Assembly: GCF_008065375.1 (NCBI RefSeq)
Contig: NZ_VJYI01000029.1
Coordinates: forward strand, 61,151-125,150
Length of the DNA stretch: 64,000 nucleotides
Direction: 5' to 3'
Origin: Nonomuraea sp. SYSU D8015
Lineage (GTDB): Bacteria; Actinomycetota; Actinomycetes; Streptosporangiales; Streptosporangiaceae
Shown here: one piece after another, positions 34,460-43,078 of the stretch
How the letters are laid out: each line of letters begins with the position of its first letter
How positions within the stretch are numbered: position 1 is the stretch's first letter
The notes under the pieces: generated by a model
The model's database searches: none
What the model was told of the DNA's origin: nothing
The model's input: only the letters and a program-made list of their open reading frames with translations
Program-made: the position numbers and the translations under genes

Positions 34460-35133
34460 CAGGAAACGGCGGAGGCGTGGGCGTGCGACCAGGCCGTCAC
34501 CTGCTCCGAGACCCAGGCGGCGACCGTGGCGGCCGAGGGGTCCTGCCTGATCGAGGTGAACAGGACCGGGCGGTCGCCGCGCACCTTTGCCGCGTCGCGG
34601 TCCATAACGCTCAGGTCGGCGCCCACCATGGATGCCAGGTCGGTCTTGTTGATCACCAGCAGGTCCGCCGTGGTCACCCCGGGACCGCCCTTGCGCGGCA
34701 CCTTGTCGCCGCCCGACACGTCCAGGACGAAGATCTGCGCGTCCGCCAGCCCCCGGCTGAACGTCGCCGTCAGGTTGTCGCCGCCGCTCTCCACGATCAC
34801 CAGGTCCAGCGGGCCGAACCGGTGCTCCAGGGTCTCCACGGCGTCGAGGTTCGCGGCGATGTCGTCGCGGATGGCGGTGTGGGGGCAGCAGCCGGTCTCG
34901 ACGGCGAGGATGCGCTCGGGATCCAGCACGCCCGCGCGGCGCAGGAAGTCGGCGTCCTCGGTGGTGTAGATGTCGTTCGTCACCACTCCCAAGGACAGCG
35001 ACGTGCCCAGCGTCCGGCAGAGCGCGGCCACCAGGGCCGTCTTGCCGCTGCCCACCGGACCGCCCACCCCGAGCCGCAGCGCCCGGCCGCGGCCGTCGGG
35101 TGCGTGGTGATGGTCGTCGTGATTGGCGCCCAT
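34459..35133 (-). CDS. ureG: Urease accessory GTPase UreG
   Basis: A 224-residue SIMIBI GTPase. An N-terminal His-rich tail (ANHDDHHHAPDG) may hold nickel. P-loop GVGGPVGSGKTALVAALCRT, then VVTNDIYTTEDADFL, the metal-binding Cys-Pro-His of VETGCCPHTAIRDD, VESGGDNLTATFS and NKTDLA. UreG energises nickel insertion into urease. It lies between ureF and ureD, and its stop overlaps the ureD start. Confidence 0.97.
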   Translation of the reverse strand: MGANHDDHHHAPDGRGRALRLGVGGPVGSGKTALVAALCRTLGTSLSLGVVTNDIYTTEDADFLRRAGVLDPERILAVETGCCPHTAIRDDIAANLDAVETLEHRFGPLDLVIVESGGDNLTATFSRGLADAQIFVLDVSGGDKVPRKGGPGVTTADLLVINKTDLASMVGADLSVMDRDAAKVRGDRPVLFTSIRQDPSAATVAAWVSEQVTAWSHAHASAVS

Positions 35134-35149
35134 GTTCGTGGTCCTTCCT

Positions 35150-36076
35150 CTATGAGACGAACAGCCTGACCTCGGCCTGCATGTGCTGCTCGGCCAGGAG
35201 GTCCAGTGCTGGTGCTGAGTACGCGGGCAACGCCTCCCAGCGAGGCACCGCGGGGTCGGTGAACGCGCTCGTGGCGGCGAGGCAGGCCTCCGCCGCGACG
35301 GCGGCGAGGTCGGGGGCGAAGTCCGCCAGCAGGGCGTGGACGGCTACCGGGTCCAGGCCGAGCAGCCGGACCGCCGCCGTGGCGGGGCCGCTGATCGCGT
35401 GGTATGCCGCCGCCATGGCCGCCTCCTCGGGCGTCGCCCCGGCCGCGTGCGCCGCCACCCCGAGGGCTAGGGGATGGTGAGGGTTCGGTACGTCCCGCGC
35501 CAGTTCGTCCAGCACCTCCGACGGCCACACGCGCCGGGCGACCCTGAGCAGCAGCCTGCCCTGCGTCCTGGAGGCGTCCCGCTGTGCGGGCGAGGCGGTC
35601 CTGGCATCGACCTCCTCGTCCAGGCGCGCCCACGGCGACCCGGCCGCACCGCCCCATCCGGCTCCGCCGGTGATGTGCCGGGCCTCGGGTGCTGCTCCGC
35701 CCCCTGCCACCGCCTTCGACTCGGCCGCGGCGTCGCCGATGGGCTGCGGCTGCTCAAGAGCCGCGCCCCCGCCGGCGTCCGGCCGGACGCCGCGCGCGGC
35801 GAGGACAGGCGTGGCGGCGGGCGTGGCGCTCCCGGGCCGTGGGGCGGCGGGTGGCCTGGTCGGGTCTGCGGCGGGGTGGGCCGCCTGGAGGGCGGCAGCG
35901 GCCGTCAGAGCGGCGGAGAGCGTGCCGGCAACGTGCAGGCGACCTCTCAGGAAGCGCGCCAGGGACGGCACATCGTGCACCGCCCCCGACGCGATGGCGC
36001 GCTCGGTGCCGCCCGAGTGGGCGTGGCCGCCGGCCGGGAGGCGGGAGTCGGTGAGGAGGAGCAGGGCGGCGTTCAT
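35150..36076 (-). CDS. ureF: Urease accessory protein UreF with a large Ala/Pro/Gly insertion
   Basis: A 308-residue protein; UreF is usually about 220-230. Residues 1-65 are standard (LLTDSRLPAGGHAHSGGTER; VPSLARFLRGRL). The C-terminal half from about 149 is standard too (WARLDEEVDARTASPAQRDA; RTQGRLLLRVARRVWP; PHHPLALGVAAHAAG; MAAAYHAISGPATAAVRLLG). Between them lie about 80 residues of Ala/Pro/Gly-rich sequence that family members lack. The frame stays open and the G/C codon bias continues, so a disordered loop seems genuine. UreF bridges UreD and UreG and controls the GTPase. ATG 36076 overlaps the ureC stop. Confidence 0.88.
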   Translation of the reverse strand: MNAALLLLTDSRLPAGGHAHSGGTERAIASGAVHDVPSLARFLRGRLHVAGTLSAALTAAAALQAAHPAADPTRPPAAPRPGSATPAATPVLAARGVRPDAGGGAALEQPQPIGDAAAESKAVAGGGAAPEARHITGGAGWGGAAGSPWARLDEEVDARTASPAQRDASRTQGRLLLRVARRVWPSEVLDELARDVPNPHHPLALGVAAHAAGATPEEAAMAAAYHAISGPATAAVRLLGLDPVAVHALLADFAPDLAAVAAEACLAATSAFTDPAVPRWEALPAYSAPALDLLAEQHMQAEVRLFVS

Positions 36077-37785
36077 CAGAACAGGAAGTAGCGCTGTGCC
36101 ATGGGCAGGCTGACGGCCGGGGACGGCTCGATGAGGTCGCCGTCGATCCGGACCTCGAACGTGTCGGGCGCCACCTCGATCCTGGGCAGGGCGTCGTTGA
36201 GCGGCATCGAGGACTTGCCGCGCCGCCGTACGTCCGCCACCGCGGCGAGCCGCCGCCGTACGGCCAGCCGGTCGGCGAGCCCCGACTCCAGGGCGAGCGG
36301 CGCGACGAAGTGGAGCGAGGTGGCCGCGGCCGTGACCGGCGAGGCGCCGAACATGGGCCGGGGCAGCACCGGCTGCGGGGTCGGGATGGAGGCGTTGGCG
36401 TCGCCCATCTGGGCCCAGGCCACCACGCCGCCCTTCAGCACCAAGTCCGGCTTGACGCCGAAGAAGGCGGGGTCCCAGAGGACGAGATCGGCGAGCTTGC
36501 CGGTCTCGACCGAGCCGATCTCGGCGTCCAGCCCATGGGCGATAGCCGGACATATCGTGTATTTCGCTACATAGCGGCGAGCCCGCAGATTGTCCGCAGG
36601 GCCCTCGCCGAGCGCGCCGCGCCGGGCCTTCATCACGTGAGCCGTCTGCCACGTACGGATGATCGTCTCCCCGATCCGCCCCATGGCCTGCGAGTCCGAG
36701 CCGATCATCGAGATCGCGCCCATGTCGTGCAGCACGTCCTCGGCGGCCATCGTCGACGGCCGGATGCGGGACTCGGCGAAGGCCAGGTCCTCCGGGATGG
36801 ACGGATTGAGGTGGTGGCAGACCATCAGCATGTCGAGGTGCTCGTCGAGCGTGTTGACGGTGTGCGGCCTGGTGGGGTTCGTGGAGGACGGCAGGACGTT
36901 GGAGTGGGCGGCGACGCGGATGATGTCGGGCGCGTGCCCGCCGCCCGCCCCCTCGGTGTGGTACGCGTGGATCATCCGGTCGCCGATGGCCTTGAGCGTC
37001 GACTCGACGAAGCCGGCCTCGTTCAGCGTGTCGGTGTGGATCGTCACCTGCACGCCGGAGGCGTCGGCCACGCTGAGGCAGGTGTCGATGGCGGCCGGGG
37101 TGGTGCCCCAGTCTTCGTGCAGCTTGAAGCCGGAGGCCCCGGCCCTGAGCTGCTCCATGAGCCCGTCGGTATTGACCGTGTTGCCCTTGCCGAGCAGCGC
37201 GAAGTTCAGCGGGTACGCGTCCAGCGACTCCAGCATGCGGCCGAGGTACCAGGTCCCGGTGACGGTGGTGGCCTTGGTGCCCTCGACCGGCCCGGTGCCG
37301 CCCCCGACGATCGTGGTGACGCCGGACCCTATGGCCTCGTCGAGGATCTGCGGGCAGATGAGGTGGACGTGCGAGTCGACGGCCCCGGCCGTGAGGATCT
37401 TGCCGTTCCCGGCCAGGACCTCGGTGGACGGTCCGATGACGATGTCCACGCCGTCCATCGTGTCGGGGTTGCCGGCCTTGCCGATGGCGTGGATGCGGCC
37501 GTCGCGGACGGCGACGTCGGCCTTCACCACGCCCCAGTGGTCGAGGATCACCGCGCCGGTGATGACGAGGTCGGCGGCGCCCTCGGCGCGGGTGGTCCGC
37601 GCCTGCCCCATGGACTCGCGGATCACCTTGCCGCCGCCGAAGACCGCCTCGTCGCCGGCGCCGGCCGGCCCCATCGACAGGTCCTCGGTGACCTCCACGA
37701 ACAGGTCGGTGTCGGCCAGCCTGATCCGGTCGCCGGTGGTGGGCCCGTAGAGCGCCGCGTACCGGGCGCGCGAGATGTCAGTCAT
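36076..37785 (-). CDS. ureC: Urease subunit alpha (catalytic)
   Basis: A 569-residue protein with complete active-site signatures: TAGAVDSHVHLICPQ (nickel His pair), GASGFKLHEDWG (the carbamylated Lys), IHTDTLNEAGFVE, HTEGAGGGHAPD, the flap MVCHHLNPSIPEDLAFAESR, and SMIGSDSQAMGRIGE with the third-site Asp. Urease splits urea to ammonia and carbamate in the cytoplasm. ATG 37785 overlaps the ureB end by eight bases. Urea is supplied by the divergent urt transporter. Confidence 0.98.
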   Translation of the reverse strand: MTDISRARYAALYGPTTGDRIRLADTDLFVEVTEDLSMGPAGAGDEAVFGGGKVIRESMGQARTTRAEGAADLVITGAVILDHWGVVKADVAVRDGRIHAIGKAGNPDTMDGVDIVIGPSTEVLAGNGKILTAGAVDSHVHLICPQILDEAIGSGVTTIVGGGTGPVEGTKATTVTGTWYLGRMLESLDAYPLNFALLGKGNTVNTDGLMEQLRAGASGFKLHEDWGTTPAAIDTCLSVADASGVQVTIHTDTLNEAGFVESTLKAIGDRMIHAYHTEGAGGGHAPDIIRVAAHSNVLPSSTNPTRPHTVNTLDEHLDMLMVCHHLNPSIPEDLAFAESRIRPSTMAAEDVLHDMGAISMIGSDSQAMGRIGETIIRTWQTAHVMKARRGALGEGPADNLRARRYVAKYTICPAIAHGLDAEIGSVETGKLADLVLWDPAFFGVKPDLVLKGGVVAWAQMGDANASIPTPQPVLPRPMFGASPVTAAATSLHFVAPLALESGLADRLAVRRRLAAVADVRRRGKSSMPLNDALPRIEVAPDTFEVRIDGDLIEPSPAVSLPMAQRYFLF

Positions 37786-38089
37786 CGAGTGGCCCCGCCC
37801 ACTCCGGCCGCAGCCCCGGCACGACCCGCGCGCCCGCCAGCGGCACCAGCGTCACGTCGCGCTCGACGCCGGGCTCGAACCTGATCGCCGTCCCCGCCGG
37901 GACGTCCAGTCGCATCCCCCACGCCGCCTTCCTGTCGAACTCCAGCCCCGGATTGGCGGCCGCGAAGTGGTAATGGGAGCCTACCTGCACCGGCCGGTCC
38001 GCCGTGTTGATCACCCGCACCGTCACCCGCTCGCGCCCGGGGTTGAGCGCGATCGAGCCGTCGGGGTGCACGTACTCGCCCGGGATCAC
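37778..38089 (-). CDS. ureB: Urease subunit beta
   Basis: A 103-residue protein starting IPGEYVHPDGSIALNPGRER and containing VINTADRPVQVGSHYHFAAA and GMRLDVPAGTAIRFEPG, as in UreB. GTG 38089 gives the normal start; the longer frame upstream is the shadow of ureA. It overlaps the ureA stop by GTGA. It packs with UreA and UreC in the trimeric enzyme. Confidence 0.97.
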   Translation of the reverse strand: MIPGEYVHPDGSIALNPGRERVTVRVINTADRPVQVGSHYHFAAANPGLEFDRKAAWGMRLDVPAGTAIRFEPGVERDVTLVPLAGARVVPGLRPEWAGPLDD

Positions 38090-38388
38090 GGGATCGGCCT
38101 GTGCACGGTCACGAGCTTCGTGCCGTCGGGGAACGTGGCCTCGATCTGCACGCTCTCCAGCATCTCCGGCACCCCTTCCATGACGTCGGCCCGGCTGAGC
38201 ACCGTCCGGCCGGACTCCATGAGCTCGGCAACGGTGCGCCCGTCCCTGGCGCCCTCCATGAGGAACGACGCGATGATCGCGGTAGCCTCGGGGTGGTTGA
38301 GGCGCAGGCCCCGTGCCCGGCGCTCGCGCGCCACCCCGGCGGCGACGTGGATGAGCAGCCGCTCCTGCTCGTGTGAGGTAAGCCGCAT
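38086..38388 (-). CDS. ureA: Urease subunit gamma
   Basis: A 100-residue protein starting MRLTSHEQERLLIHVAAGVA, with LNHPEATAIIASFLMEGARD and SRADVMEGVPEMLESVQIEA, the classical UreA. First gene of ureABCFGD. The promoter must lie in the 198-bp gap shared with the divergent urtA; an imperfectly understood inverted repeat is present there. Confidence 0.98.
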   Translation of the reverse strand: MRLTSHEQERLLIHVAAGVARERRARGLRLNHPEATAIIASFLMEGARDGRTVAELMESGRTVLSRADVMEGVPEMLESVQIEATFPDGTKLVTVHRPIP

Positions 38389-38466
38389 GGCCGGACACTA
38401 GGAACCGGCCGTTTCCGAGCTGTTGCCGGTGTATGTCGTGTTGGTTTCGGCCTGCGGCGGGTGCCA

Positions 38467-38484
38467 GCACATCGAAATATGTGC
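38467..38484. promoter_or_regulatory. Inverted repeat between ureA and urtA
   Basis: GCACAT (38467-38472), six bases CGAAAT, then ATGTGC (38479-38484): a perfect two-arm site in the divergent promoter region, 79 bases from ureA and 103 from urtA. It could bind a dimeric regulator acting on both operons. I looked for a GlnR box (GTnAC-N6-GAAAC) and found no convincing match. A direct repeat TTCGCGGG also occurs nearer urtA. Confidence 0.4.
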
Positions 38485-38586
38485 ATTCGTGAAAATTCGG
38501 CAAACACCTCTTAACGCCCGGGATCTTCGCGGGAAATTTCGCGGGGTCACCTTTCTGGCAGGAACGCCCGGCAGGAAGGAACCGCT

Positions 38587-39792
38587 GTGCGCATATCTCG
38601 CGCGATCGTCTCCGCGCTCGTCGTCCTCACCCTCGCGGCCTGCGGATCCGACTCCCAACCGGCCGCCGAGTCCAACGAGATCAAGGTCGGACTGCTCCAT
38701 TCCCTCAGCGGCACGATGGCGATCAGCGAGGTCACCGTGCGCGACGCCGAACTCCTCGCGATCGAGGAGATCAACAAGTCCGGAGGCGTGCTGGGCAAGA
38801 AGCTCGTCCCCGTGGTCGAGGACGGCGCCTCCGACTGGCCGACGTTCGCGGAGAAGGCCACCAAGCTGATCAGGCAGGACAAGGTCGCCACTGTCTTCGG
38901 CGGCTGGACCTCGGCCAGCAGGAAGGCCATGCTGCCGGTGTTCGAGCGCTACAAGGCGCTGCTGTGGTATCCGGTGCAGTACGAGGGTCTGGAGAGCTCG
39001 CCGTACATCTTCTACACCGGCGCCACCACCAACCAGCAGATCATCCCCGGCCTCGACTACCTGAAGGAGCAGGGCAAGAAGAAGCTGTTCCTGGTCGGAA
39101 GCGACTACGTCTTCCCGCGCACCGCCAACAAGATCATAAAGGCGTACGCCGCCGCGAACGGGATGGAGATCCTCGGCGAGGAGTACACCCCTCTCGGCCA
39201 CACCGAGTACTCCACGCTGGTCAACAAGGTCATGGGCGCCAAGCCCGACGCGGTGTTCAACACCCTCAACGGCGACTCGAACGTGGCCTTCTTCAAGCAG
39301 CTCAAGAGCGCCGGCGCCACCGCCGAGAGCATGCCGGTGCTGTCGGTGAGCATCGCCGAGGAGGAGGTCACCGGCATCGGCGTGGACAACATCGCCGGCC
39401 ACCCGGTCGCCTGGAACTACTACCAGACCACCGACACCCCGGCCAACGAGGCCTTCGTCAAGGCGTTCAAGGCCAAGTACGGCGCCAACAAGGTCACCAG
39501 CGACCCCATGGAGGCCGGCTACAACGCCGTCTACCTGTGGGCCGAGGCGGTCAAGAAGGCTGGCACCACAGAGGTCGAGGCCGTCAAGAAGGCCGCGCCC
39601 GGCATCGCGCTCGAACGTCCCGAGGGCCTGGTCACCATCGACGGCGAGAACCAGCACATGTACAAGACCGCCCGCATCGGCATCATCCAGCCCGACGGCC
39701 TGATCAAGCAGGTGTGGGACTCCGGCGAGCCGATCAAGCCGGACCCCTACCTCAAGGGCTACCCGTGGGCGGCCGGGCTGGCGGCCTCCTGA
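38587..39792 (+). CDS. urtA: Urea ABC transporter substrate-binding lipoprotein
   Basis: A 401-residue protein. GTG 38587 follows AGGAAGGA. The signal peptide ends in the lipobox LAAC (Cys19), so it is lipid-anchored. The mature protein has the UrtA features KVGLLHSLSGTMAISEVTVR, VFGGWTSASRKAMLPVFE, LLWYPVQYEGLESSPYIFYT, GATTNQQIIPG and LVGSDYVFPRTANKI. It captures urea or short amides outside the cell. First gene of urtABCDE, divergent from urease. Confidence 0.95.
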   Translation: MRISRAIVSALVVLTLAACGSDSQPAAESNEIKVGLLHSLSGTMAISEVTVRDAELLAIEEINKSGGVLGKKLVPVVEDGASDWPTFAEKATKLIRQDKVATVFGGWTSASRKAMLPVFERYKALLWYPVQYEGLESSPYIFYTGATTNQQIIPGLDYLKEQGKKKLFLVGSDYVFPRTANKIIKAYAAANGMEILGEEYTPLGHTEYSTLVNKVMGAKPDAVFNTLNGDSNVAFFKQLKSAGATAESMPVLSVSIAEEEVTGIGVDNIAGHPVAWNYYQTTDTPANEAFVKAFKAKYGANKVTSDPMEAGYNAVYLWAEAVKKAGTTEVEAVKKAAPGIALERPEGLVTIDGENQHMYKTARIGIIQPDGLIKQVWDSGEPIKPDPYLKGYPWAAGLAAS

Positions 39793-40640
39793 TGTCGGCC
39801 TTCGTCAACCAGCTGCCGATCGGGCTGTCGATCGGGGCGGTGCTGCTGCTCATCGCGCTCGGCCTGACGTTCACGTTCGGGCAGATGGGCGTGATCAACA
39901 TGGCGCACGGCGAGTTCATCATGGCGGGCGCGTACACCGCGTTCCTGCTGCAGGACATGGTGCTCGCGCTGCCGGCGGCGTTCGTCGTGGCCGGGCTCAT
40001 GGGGCTGGCGCTGGAACGGGCGGCGATCCGGCACTTCTACGGCAGGCCGCTGGACACGCTGCTGCTCACCTGGGGCGTCAGCCTGGTGCTGCAGCAGCTC
40101 GCCCGCGACCTGTTCGGGGCGCCGAACGTGCAGGTGCCCGCCCCCTCCTGGCTGTCCGGCGGGGTGGGCATCCTGCCGTACAACCGGCTGTTCATCATGG
40201 GGCTGGCGATCGCGGGCGTGGTCGCCGTCTGGGTCTACCTCAACCGGACCGGGCTCGGGCGCCGCACGCAGGCCGTGGTGCAGAACCGGCAGCTGGCCGC
40301 CACCAGCGGGATCGACGCCGGGCGGGTGGACATGCTGACGTTCTTCATCGGGTCCGGGCTGGCGGGCGTGGCCGGGGTGGCGCTGACGCTCATCGGGCCG
40401 GTCGGGCCGGCGCTCGGCACGTACTACATCGTGGACGCGTTCCTCGTCGTGGTGGCGGGCGGGCTCGGACAGCTGCGCGGGGCGGTGCTCGCGGCCGTCG
40501 GGCTCGGGCTGCTGAACTCCTACGCCGAGTTCTGGTCGGACGCCTCCCTGGCGAAGGTGATCGTGTTCGCGGTGATCATCGCGTTCCTGCAGGTGCGGCC
40601 CCAGGGGATGTTCGTGCTCAGGTCGAGGGTGCTCACATGA
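39792..40640 (+). CDS. urtB: Urea ABC transporter permease UrtB
   Basis: A 282-residue LivH-type permease. ATG 39792 overlaps the urtA stop (TGATG). Typical segments: SIGAVLLLIALGLTFTFGQM, GVINMAHGEFIMAGAYTAF, DTLLLTWGVSLVLQQLARDL, VDAFLVVVAGGLGQLRGAV and a final QVRPQGMF. About eight membrane helices. It forms the channel with UrtC. Length is normal for the truncated UrtB type that lacks an N-terminal periplasmic extension. Confidence 0.95.
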   Translation: MSAFVNQLPIGLSIGAVLLLIALGLTFTFGQMGVINMAHGEFIMAGAYTAFLLQDMVLALPAAFVVAGLMGLALERAAIRHFYGRPLDTLLLTWGVSLVLQQLARDLFGAPNVQVPAPSWLSGGVGILPYNRLFIMGLAIAGVVAVWVYLNRTGLGRRTQAVVQNRQLAATSGIDAGRVDMLTFFIGSGLAGVAGVALTLIGPVGPALGTYYIVDAFLVVVAGGLGQLRGAVLAAVGLGLLNSYAEFWSDASLAKVIVFAVIIAFLQVRPQGMFVLRSRVLT

Positions 40641-41671
40641 TCAAACGGAACCTGCCGTTCGCGGCCATCGCGGTGGTGGCCCTGGTCGCGGCGCCGCTGC
40701 TGCTGGAGCCGTTCCGGCTGGGACTGCTGGCCAAATACCTGTGCTACGCGATCGTCGCGCTCGGGATCGGGCTGGCGTGGGGGAAGGGCGGCATGCTCAC
40801 CCTCGGCCAAGGCGTGTTCTTCGGGCTCGGCGGCTACTCGATGGCGATGTACCTCAAGCTCACCGAGGCCGGTGACGGCGGGCTGCCGGACTTCATGGTG
40901 TGGAGCGGCGTGGAGGAGCTGCCCGCCCTCTGGACACCGTTCGCCAACCCGGTCTTCGCGCTCTGCATGGCCGTGCTCGGGCCCGTGGCTCTCGCGCTGA
41001 TCCTCGGCGCGCTGGTGTTCCGGCAGCGGGTGCGCGGGGCGTACTTCGCCATCCTCACCCAGGCGCTGGCCGCGGCCATGGTCATCCTGCTGGTCGGCCA
41101 GCAGGGCCTGACAGGCGGCACCAACGGCATGACCAACTTCTTCGAGCTGTTCGGGCAGGACCTCGCCGAGGACTCCACGCAGCGCGGGCTCTACCTGGTG
41201 GTGGCCTCCGTGCTCGGCGTCCTCTACCTGGCCACCCGGCAGCTGGTCAACAGCCGCTACGGCCGCCTGCTCGTCGCCGTGCGCGACGGTGAGGACCGGG
41301 TGCGTTTCCTCGGCTACGACCCGGCCCTGGTCAAGACCGTCACCTTCGCGATCTCGGCGGGCATGGCGGGGCTGGCGGGCGCGCTGTTCGTCCCGGTCGT
41401 CGGCATCATCTCGCCCGCGCTGCTCGGCGTGGTGCCGTCGCTGGAGCTGGTCGTCGCGGTGGCCGTGGGCGGGCGGCACGCGCTGGCCGGGGCCGTGCTC
41501 GGCGCCGTGCTCATGGGGTACGCCAAGACCGCCTTCAGCGAGCAGTTCGCCGATGGCTGGCTCTACCTGCAGGGCGCGCTGTTCATCCTGGTCATGACGC
41601 TCGCCCCCAAAGGCGTCGCCGGAATAGGTAGGAGCATCCTGGGGAGGTTGCGAAGTGCTCGAGCTACGTGA
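40637..41671 (+). CDS. urtC: Urea ABC transporter permease UrtC
   Basis: A 344-residue LivM-type permease. ATG 40637 overlaps the urtB stop (ATGA). Notable: GIGLAWGKGGMLTLGQGVFF, GLGGYSMAMYLKLTEAGDGG, GGTNGMTNFFELFGQDL and VRDGEDRVRFLGYDPALVKT, the EAA-like loop that contacts the ATPases. About nine membrane helices. It overlaps urtD by 17 bases. Confidence 0.95.
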   Translation: MIKRNLPFAAIAVVALVAAPLLLEPFRLGLLAKYLCYAIVALGIGLAWGKGGMLTLGQGVFFGLGGYSMAMYLKLTEAGDGGLPDFMVWSGVEELPALWTPFANPVFALCMAVLGPVALALILGALVFRQRVRGAYFAILTQALAAAMVILLVGQQGLTGGTNGMTNFFELFGQDLAEDSTQRGLYLVVASVLGVLYLATRQLVNSRYGRLLVAVRDGEDRVRFLGYDPALVKTVTFAISAGMAGLAGALFVPVVGIISPALLGVVPSLELVVAVAVGGRHALAGAVLGAVLMGYAKTAFSEQFADGWLYLQGALFILVMTLAPKGVAGIGRSILGRLRSARAT

Positions 41672-42407
41672 CGTGCGGGTCGAGTTCGACGGCTTCCGGG
41701 CGCTCGACGGCGTCGACCTGACCGTGCCCGAAGGCGAGCTGCGCTTCCTGATCGGCCCCAACGGCGCGGGCAAGACCACGCTCATCGACGTGATCACCGG
41801 TCTGACGAAACCGGTCGCCGGCGCCGTGCGGTTCGCCGGCTACGACCTCGTGGGCCGGAAGGAGCACCAGATCGTCCGGCTGGGTGTCGGCCGCACGTTC
41901 CAGACCTCGGTCGTGTTCGAGGAGCTCACCGTCGTCGAGAACCTCGACCTTGCCGCCAGCTTCCGCAAACCGCTGTGGTCGCTCGCCCGGCGCCGCAAGG
42001 GCGTCTCCGAAGCCGTCGAGGAGGCCCTCGCCAGGACCGGGCTCGAAGAGCTCGCCGAGCGTTCAGCCGGCGTTCTCTCCCACGGCCAGCGCCAGTGGCT
42101 GGAGATAGGGATGCTGCTGGCGCAGCGGCCCCGGCTGCTGCTCCTGGACGAACCGGTGGCCGGCATGTCCAGCGACGAACGGGAGCGCACCGGCCGGCTG
42201 CTCACGGAGATCGCCGACGACCACACGGTGATCGTCGTGGAGCACGACATGGAGTTCCTGCGGCGGCACGCCTCGAAGGTGACCGTGCTGCACGAGGGCA
42301 AGGTGCTCGTGGAGGGGTCGGTCGACCAGGTCAGCGCCGACCCGCGGGTGCAGGAGGTCTATCTGGGGAGGAGACCGAGCGATGCTGCTGTCGGTGAGCG
42401 ATCTTGA
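41655..42407 (+). CDS. urtD: Urea ABC transporter ATP-binding protein UrtD
   Basis: A 250-residue LivG-type ATPase with FLIGPNGAGKTTLIDVITGL (Walker A), GVGRTFQTSVVFEELTVVEN, signature LSHGQRQWLEIGMLL, Walker B LLLLDEPVAGMSSDE and switch VVEHDMEFLR. The signature is LSHGQ rather than LSGGQ, as is usual in UrtD. GTG 41655 lies inside the end of urtC. It works with UrtE as a heterodimer. Confidence 0.95.
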   Translation: MLELRDVRVEFDGFRALDGVDLTVPEGELRFLIGPNGAGKTTLIDVITGLTKPVAGAVRFAGYDLVGRKEHQIVRLGVGRTFQTSVVFEELTVVENLDLAASFRKPLWSLARRRKGVSEAVEEALARTGLEELAERSAGVLSHGQRQWLEIGMLLAQRPRLLLLDEPVAGMSSDERERTGRLLTEIADDHTVIVVEHDMEFLRRHASKVTVLHEGKVLVEGSVDQVSADPRVQEVYLGRRPSDAAVGERS

Positions 42408-43074
42408 GTCGGGGTACGGGAGGGCGCGCGTCCTGTTCGGAGTGTCGCTGGAGGTCGAATCCGGGCAGCTCGTCTGCGTGATGGGCCGCAACGGCGTCGG
42501 CAAGACCACCCTGCTCAACACCGTCATGGGCGTGCTGCCCGCGACCTCGGGCACGGTGGCCTTCGACGGCCGCGACGTCACCAGGCTCAAGCCCCACGAG
42601 CGGGTGCGGTTGGGCATGGGGTACGTCCCCCAGGGCCACCAGTGTTTCCCCCAGCTGTCCGTGCTCGGCAACCTGCTGGTGACCGTGGAGGCCGCCAAAC
42701 AGCCCAAGTCGGCCATCGACGAGGCCCTCGACCTGTTCCCCGCGCTCAAGCCCATGCTCAAGCGCAGCGCGGGCCACCTGTCGGGCGGGCAGCAACAGCA
42801 GCTCGCCATGGCCCGCGCCCTGGTGACCCGGCCCAGGATGCTCATCCTCGACGAGCCGACCGAGGGCATCCAGCCCTCGATCATCCTCGAGATCGAGGCG
42901 GCCATCGAGCGCCTGCACGCCTCGGGGCTGGCGGTGCTGCTCGTGGAGCAGTATCTGGACATCGCGCTGCGGCTGGCCGACCGGTTCCTCATCCTCGACG
43001 CCGGGCACGTCGTACGGACCGGCGACGCCGGGGAACTGCAGCGCGAGGACGTCCGCCGCCTGCTGGCCGTCTAA
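42382..43074 (+). CDS. urtE: Urea ABC transporter ATP-binding protein UrtE
   Basis: A 230-residue LivF-type ATPase with MGRNGVGKTTLLNTVMGVLP (Walker A), LGMGYVPQGHQCFPQLSVLG, signature LSGGQQQQLAMARAL, Walker B LILDEPTEGIQPS and LLVEQYLDIALR. The phrase QGHQCFPQLSV is typical of UrtE. ATG 42382 overlaps urtD by 26 bases. Last gene of the operon; a convergent SARP gene ends four bases later with no terminator in between. Confidence 0.96.
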   Translation: MLLSVSDLESGYGRARVLFGVSLEVESGQLVCVMGRNGVGKTTLLNTVMGVLPATSGTVAFDGRDVTRLKPHERVRLGMGYVPQGHQCFPQLSVLGNLLVTVEAAKQPKSAIDEALDLFPALKPMLKRSAGHLSGGQQQQLAMARALVTRPRMLILDEPTEGIQPSIILEIEAAIERLHASGLAVLLVEQYLDIALRLADRFLILDAGHVVRTGDAGELQREDVRRLLAV

Positions 43075-43078
43075 GCGC

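Noticed and set aside
38389..38586. GlnR box in the ureA-urtA gap
   Set aside because: I searched both strands by eye for GTnAC-N6-GAAAC and found only weak partial matches. Matrix scoring would be needed.
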